NCBI GenBank assembly: GCA_049323435.1
Contig: JBMOMX010000024.1
Span: 59,378-123,377, forward strand
Direction: 5' to 3'
From: UBA11222 sp049323435
GTDB taxonomy: Bacteria > Pseudomonadota > Alphaproteobacteria > UBA11222
Length of the DNA: 64,000 nt
The translations under genes and the position numbers were made by a program. The notes beneath the pieces are model-generated. The model was given only the letters and a program-made list of their open reading frames with translations. It made no database searches and had not been told where the DNA came from. Shown in pieces: positions 61,823-64,000 of the stretch. Within the stretch, counting starts at the first letter, position 1; each line of letters starts with the position of its first letter.

Positions 61823-62590
61823 CTATTTATGATTGTCTTTAAAATCAAGTGCGCCCGCATGGCGGAGCGCCTGTTCGGCGGCCTCGGTATATTTCCGGCC
61901 CGGTTCATGCAGAACCAGCCCCTGCAACAGGCATAAGGGGCCGTCATTGCCCTTATAGGCGCGGATAATGATGCGTTTGGCCGGTTTACCAAAACCCGGC
62001 CAGAGCGGGAAAATTTCGCAGCCCCCGGCCCGGCCCTTGAATGCTGCCAGAATATCGTCCAGCCGGTCCGCCCGGTGGATCAGGATGATACAGCCCCCTG
62101 GCCGCGCCATGGTGACCGCAAATTTGATCCAGTCGCGCAAGGCGGCGCCGCCTTCAATATGGGCGCTGGCCCTGCCCTGATGGGGCGAAGGGCTGCCTGT
62201 GCCCGCCGCATCAAAGGGCGGGTTCATCAACACATGATGATAGCTATTGGCGCCAAGCCGGTATGGCGGTGCGGAGATGGAGCCGCAATAGACCTCGATC
62301 GCATCGCCCAGCATGTTGCGGGCGGCATTTTGCCGCGCCAGATCAGCCAGTATCGGGTCGATTTCAAGCGCATCGACAGAAACACCCGGCACACGCCGGG
62401 CCAGGCACAGACTGGCCGTTCCAACGCCCGCGCCTCCTTCCAGCGCCAATTCGCCCGATTTTGCCGGAACCGCAGCCGCCAAAAGCACCCCGTCTATCCC
62501 GGCCCGGTGGCCCATTGCGGGTTGCAGAATCTGCAAACGCCCGCCCAACAGGGCATCATCGGTTATGTCATTCTCAGCCTGACCGGCCAT
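61823..62590 (-). CDS. class I SAM-dependent methyltransferase (TrmN6-like)
   Basis: From ATG 62590 the product is 255 aa. The SAM motif GAGVGTASLCLARR is followed by the N6-adenine/TrmN6-type catalytic motif NPPFD in HHVLMNPPFDAAG. The protein opens DALLGGRLQILQPAMGHRAGIDGVLLAAA, the same layout as tRNA1(Val) A37 N6-methyltransferases. The exact target RNA is not proven. It diverges from the polyprenyl synthase, an arrangement frequent in alphaproteobacteria. Confidence 0.9.
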   Translation of the reverse strand: MAGQAENDITDDALLGGRLQILQPAMGHRAGIDGVLLAAAVPAKSGELALEGGAGVGTASLCLARRVPGVSVDALEIDPILADLARQNAARNMLGDAIEVYCGSISAPPYRLGANSYHHVLMNPPFDAAGTGSPSPHQGRASAHIEGGAALRDWIKFAVTMARPGGCIILIHRADRLDDILAAFKGRAGGCEIFPLWPGFGKPAKRIIIRAYKGNDGPLCLLQGLVLHEPGRKYTEAAEQALRHAGALDFKDNHK

Positions 62591-62708
62591 TTCTGTATTC
62601 CGCAATCATTTCGTCCGGAACCATAAACTTATTTCGCACCCTCTTCTATAGCCGGGCAAACTCTGTTAGACAGTGCCACTGCGCCCGCCCTTTATCAGGA
62701 GAAATTTC

Positions 62709-63728
62709 TTGGGAGTCGTCGTTCCATTCGACAGTGAGGATTCAGGCGGGGAAAATGCGTTTTCCGCCCTGCGCGAGCTGGTCGCGGACGAAATGGCGCG
62801 CACCAATGATTTCATTCTCAACAGGATGCAAAGCCATGTGCGGATGATCCCCGATCTTGCCGGGCATCTGATCAAATCCGGCGGCAAAAGGCTGCGCCCG
62901 ATGCTGACCCTGGCTGCGATCCGCATGTGCGGCTATCACGGCGAGGACAATGTGCGGCTGGCCGCCAGCGTGGAATTTCTGCATACCGCCACTTTGCTGC
63001 ATGATGATGTGGTGGATGAAAGCGGCCTGCGCCGGGGGTTATCCACCGCCAATGCTATCTGGGGCAATCAGGCCAGCGTGCTGGTAGGGGACTTCCTGCT
63101 TAGCCGGGCTTTTCAGCTAATGGTCGAGATTGGTTCTCTGCGCATTCTGGAAATTCTGTCCAGTGCGGCAGGTGTGATTGTAGAAGGCGAGGTGCTGCAA
63201 CTGGAGCGCGCCAGCGATATCGCCACCACCGAAGACACTTATCTGCGCATCATTACCGCCAAGACCGCGACATTGTTCGCCGCCGCCTGCCAGACCGCCG
63301 CCGTGATCGCCGGACGGCCCGCAATAGAGGAAGAGGCGCTGGAATCCTATGGTAAAAATCTGGGCATCGCCTTTCAGCTTGTAGATGACGCGCTGGATTA
63401 CGCAGCCAGGCAGGCCAGTTTTGGCAAGACTGTGGGCGATGATTTCCGGGAAGGCAAAATCACTTTACCCGTCGTATTGTCGTTCCGGCGTGGCAATGAC
63501 ATAGAGCGCGCCTTCTGGCGCCGGGTCATGCTGGATGGCCAGCAGGAAGCGGATGATCTGGCCAAGGCCCTGGCCCTTATGCAGCGCCACGGCGCCCTGA
63601 CAGATACGATCGAGCGCGCCCGCCATTATGGCGATATGGCCCGCGACGCCCTGGCTATTTTCCCGGATTCCATTGAAAAGACCTGCCTTGTCGGCATTGT
63701 CGATTTTTGTATCAGCCGCGCACATTAA
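62709..63728 (+). CDS. ispB: polyprenyl diphosphate synthase (octaprenyl/decaprenyl type)
   Basis: From the TTG at 62709, placed 8 nt after AGGAG, the product is 339 aa; a GTG at 62673 would add 12 residues without a ribosome site. The first Asp-rich motif is HDDVVDES and the second VDDALDYAA; GGKRLRPML and KTATLFAAAC are further family marks. It makes the side chain of ubiquinone from farnesyl diphosphate and IPP. Chain length (C40 versus C50) is not readable. tRNA-Pro follows 63 nt downstream. Confidence 0.93.
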   Translation: MGVVVPFDSEDSGGENAFSALRELVADEMARTNDFILNRMQSHVRMIPDLAGHLIKSGGKRLRPMLTLAAIRMCGYHGEDNVRLAASVEFLHTATLLHDDVVDESGLRRGLSTANAIWGNQASVLVGDFLLSRAFQLMVEIGSLRILEILSSAAGVIVEGEVLQLERASDIATTEDTYLRIITAKTATLFAAACQTAAVIAGRPAIEEEALESYGKNLGIAFQLVDDALDYAARQASFGKTVGDDFREGKITLPVVLSFRRGNDIERAFWRRVMLDGQQEADDLAKALALMQRHGALTDTIERARHYGDMARDALAIFPDSIEKTCLVGIVDFCISRAH

Positions 63729-63791
63729 TGGCGGGCGGGGTTGCAGGCCCCGCGCGCAAGCGCTATAACCCGCAACTCACGCAGCGCACAT

Positions 63792-63868
63792 CGGAGTGTA
63801 GCTCAGCCTGGTAGAGCACTACGTTCGGGACGTAGGGGCCGGAGGTTCAATTCCTCTCACTCCGACCA
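63792..63868 (+). tRNA. tRNA-Pro (anticodon CGG)
   Basis: A full cloverleaf. Acceptor CGGAGTG / CACTCCG, anticodon stem CTACG / CGTAG with loop TTCGGGA and anticodon CGG, and T arm GGAGG / CCTCT-like with TTCAATT are present. A is the discriminator base and CCA is encoded at 63866-63868. Confidence 0.96.
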
Positions 63869-63877
63869 TGCTTCGCC

Positions 63878-63895
63878 GGTCTATACCGGACACAT
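63878..63895 (+). repeat. 18-bp motif shared with the flank of tRNA-Gln
   Basis: GGTCTATACCGGACACAT, 9 nt after the tRNA-Pro CCA, is identical to the motif downstream of tRNA-Gln (52511-52528) in the same tRNA-relative orientation. The bases after it (AGGTAACAC...) run into the IS481-type element, so this may be the terminal inverted repeat. Confidence 0.6.
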
Positions 63896-63911
63896 AGGTA
63901 ACACAATGTAC

Positions 63912-63998
63912 CTAAGACATGGGTGACACCCCCGGGCCAAAGGGGTTGTCTATTGGTTGCAGGGTACGTTGTTCCAGATCGATATAACCGAGATCATA
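63912..63998 (-). mobile_element. IS481-type transposase C-terminus (partial, runs off right edge)
   Basis: The last 28 codons of a minus-strand frame read YDLGYIDLEQRTLQPIDNPFGPG...PMS then TAG at 63912. This is the characteristic tail of IS481-family integrase-core transposases, ending at a conserved PFG(x)nPMS. The body of the gene lies beyond the window. The element sits 44 nt downstream of tRNA-Pro. Its terminal repeat probably lies between 63878 and 63911. The short length limits certainty. Confidence 0.75.
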
Positions 63999-64000
63999 GT

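Overview
The window looks like a chromosomal segment of a moderately GC-rich alphaproteobacterium. Evidence for this is the kdsB-pheA pair divergent from a membrane-anchored cytochrome c, the lgt/MidA-type/pgeF operon, the rplY-pth-ychF operon, a glyQ-glyS-ppdK-meaB operon, a yejABEF peptide importer, ubiK and encoded CCA on both tRNAs. I cannot fix the order or genus. Nearly all genes are densely packed, with many ATGA-type start/stop overlaps.

Region 1 (about 0.4-20.4 kb) is a catabolic and lipid-type accessory region. It holds a methyltransferase; two tandem copies of an SDR plus phosphotriesterase-family pair; a double-hotdog MaoC-like dehydratase; a second methyltransferase; an AtuA-family protein with an alpha/beta-hydrolase lipoprotein; a decayed methyltransferase relic; an MFS carrier; a luciferase-like oxidoreductase; a GST; an HSD17B4-type SDR; an RND/MMPL exporter; and a DUF35 plus thiolase-like pair whose thiolase has Ser where the nucleophilic Cys belongs. 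Together these suggest CoA-linked breakdown of a hydrophobic terpenoid-, steroid- or lactone-like compound, although the substrate is not visible from sequence. Glycerol-3-phosphate dehydrogenase (glpD) and a MOSC protein close the region.

Region 2 (about 21.3-25.6 kb) contains an AT-richer three-gene island (TIGR04255-type protein, antitoxin-like protein, PIN nuclease), a dienelactone hydrolase with two MaoC proteins, and a HigB/RelE-like toxin gene broken by a frameshift beside an intact HTH antitoxin.

Region 3 (about 25.6-35.5 kb) is core housekeeping: ychF, pth, rplY, prs, a lipoprotein, pgeF, a MidA-type methyltransferase, lgt, ubiK, pheA, kdsB and cytochrome c. Region 4 (35.5-43.1 kb) is a Yej-type peptide ABC importer with two binding proteins; the second has a palindromic repeat inside the 5' part of its reading frame. 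Region 5 (43.1-48.4 kb) has a pentapeptide-repeat membrane protein, a ketopantoate-reductase-like enzyme, a polysaccharide flippase, EVE and YciI proteins and gpsA.

Region 6 (48.5-52.6 kb) is the most novel-looking part. A TetR regulator is followed by an AT-rich leader and three unannotated single-helix micropeptides (40, 39 and 39 aa), each with a strong Shine-Dalgarno and together closed by a clear terminator. An aldehyde dehydrogenase, a PAS protein and tRNA-Gln follow. Region 7 (52.9-64 kb) has a glycosyltransferase and epimerase pair, meaB, ppdK, glyS, glyQ, a TrmN6-like methyltransferase, a polyprenyl diphosphate synthase, tRNA-Pro and the C-terminal end of an IS481-type transposase running off the right edge. 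An 18-bp motif is shared just downstream of both tRNAs. No rRNA genes, CRISPR arrays or prophage were seen.
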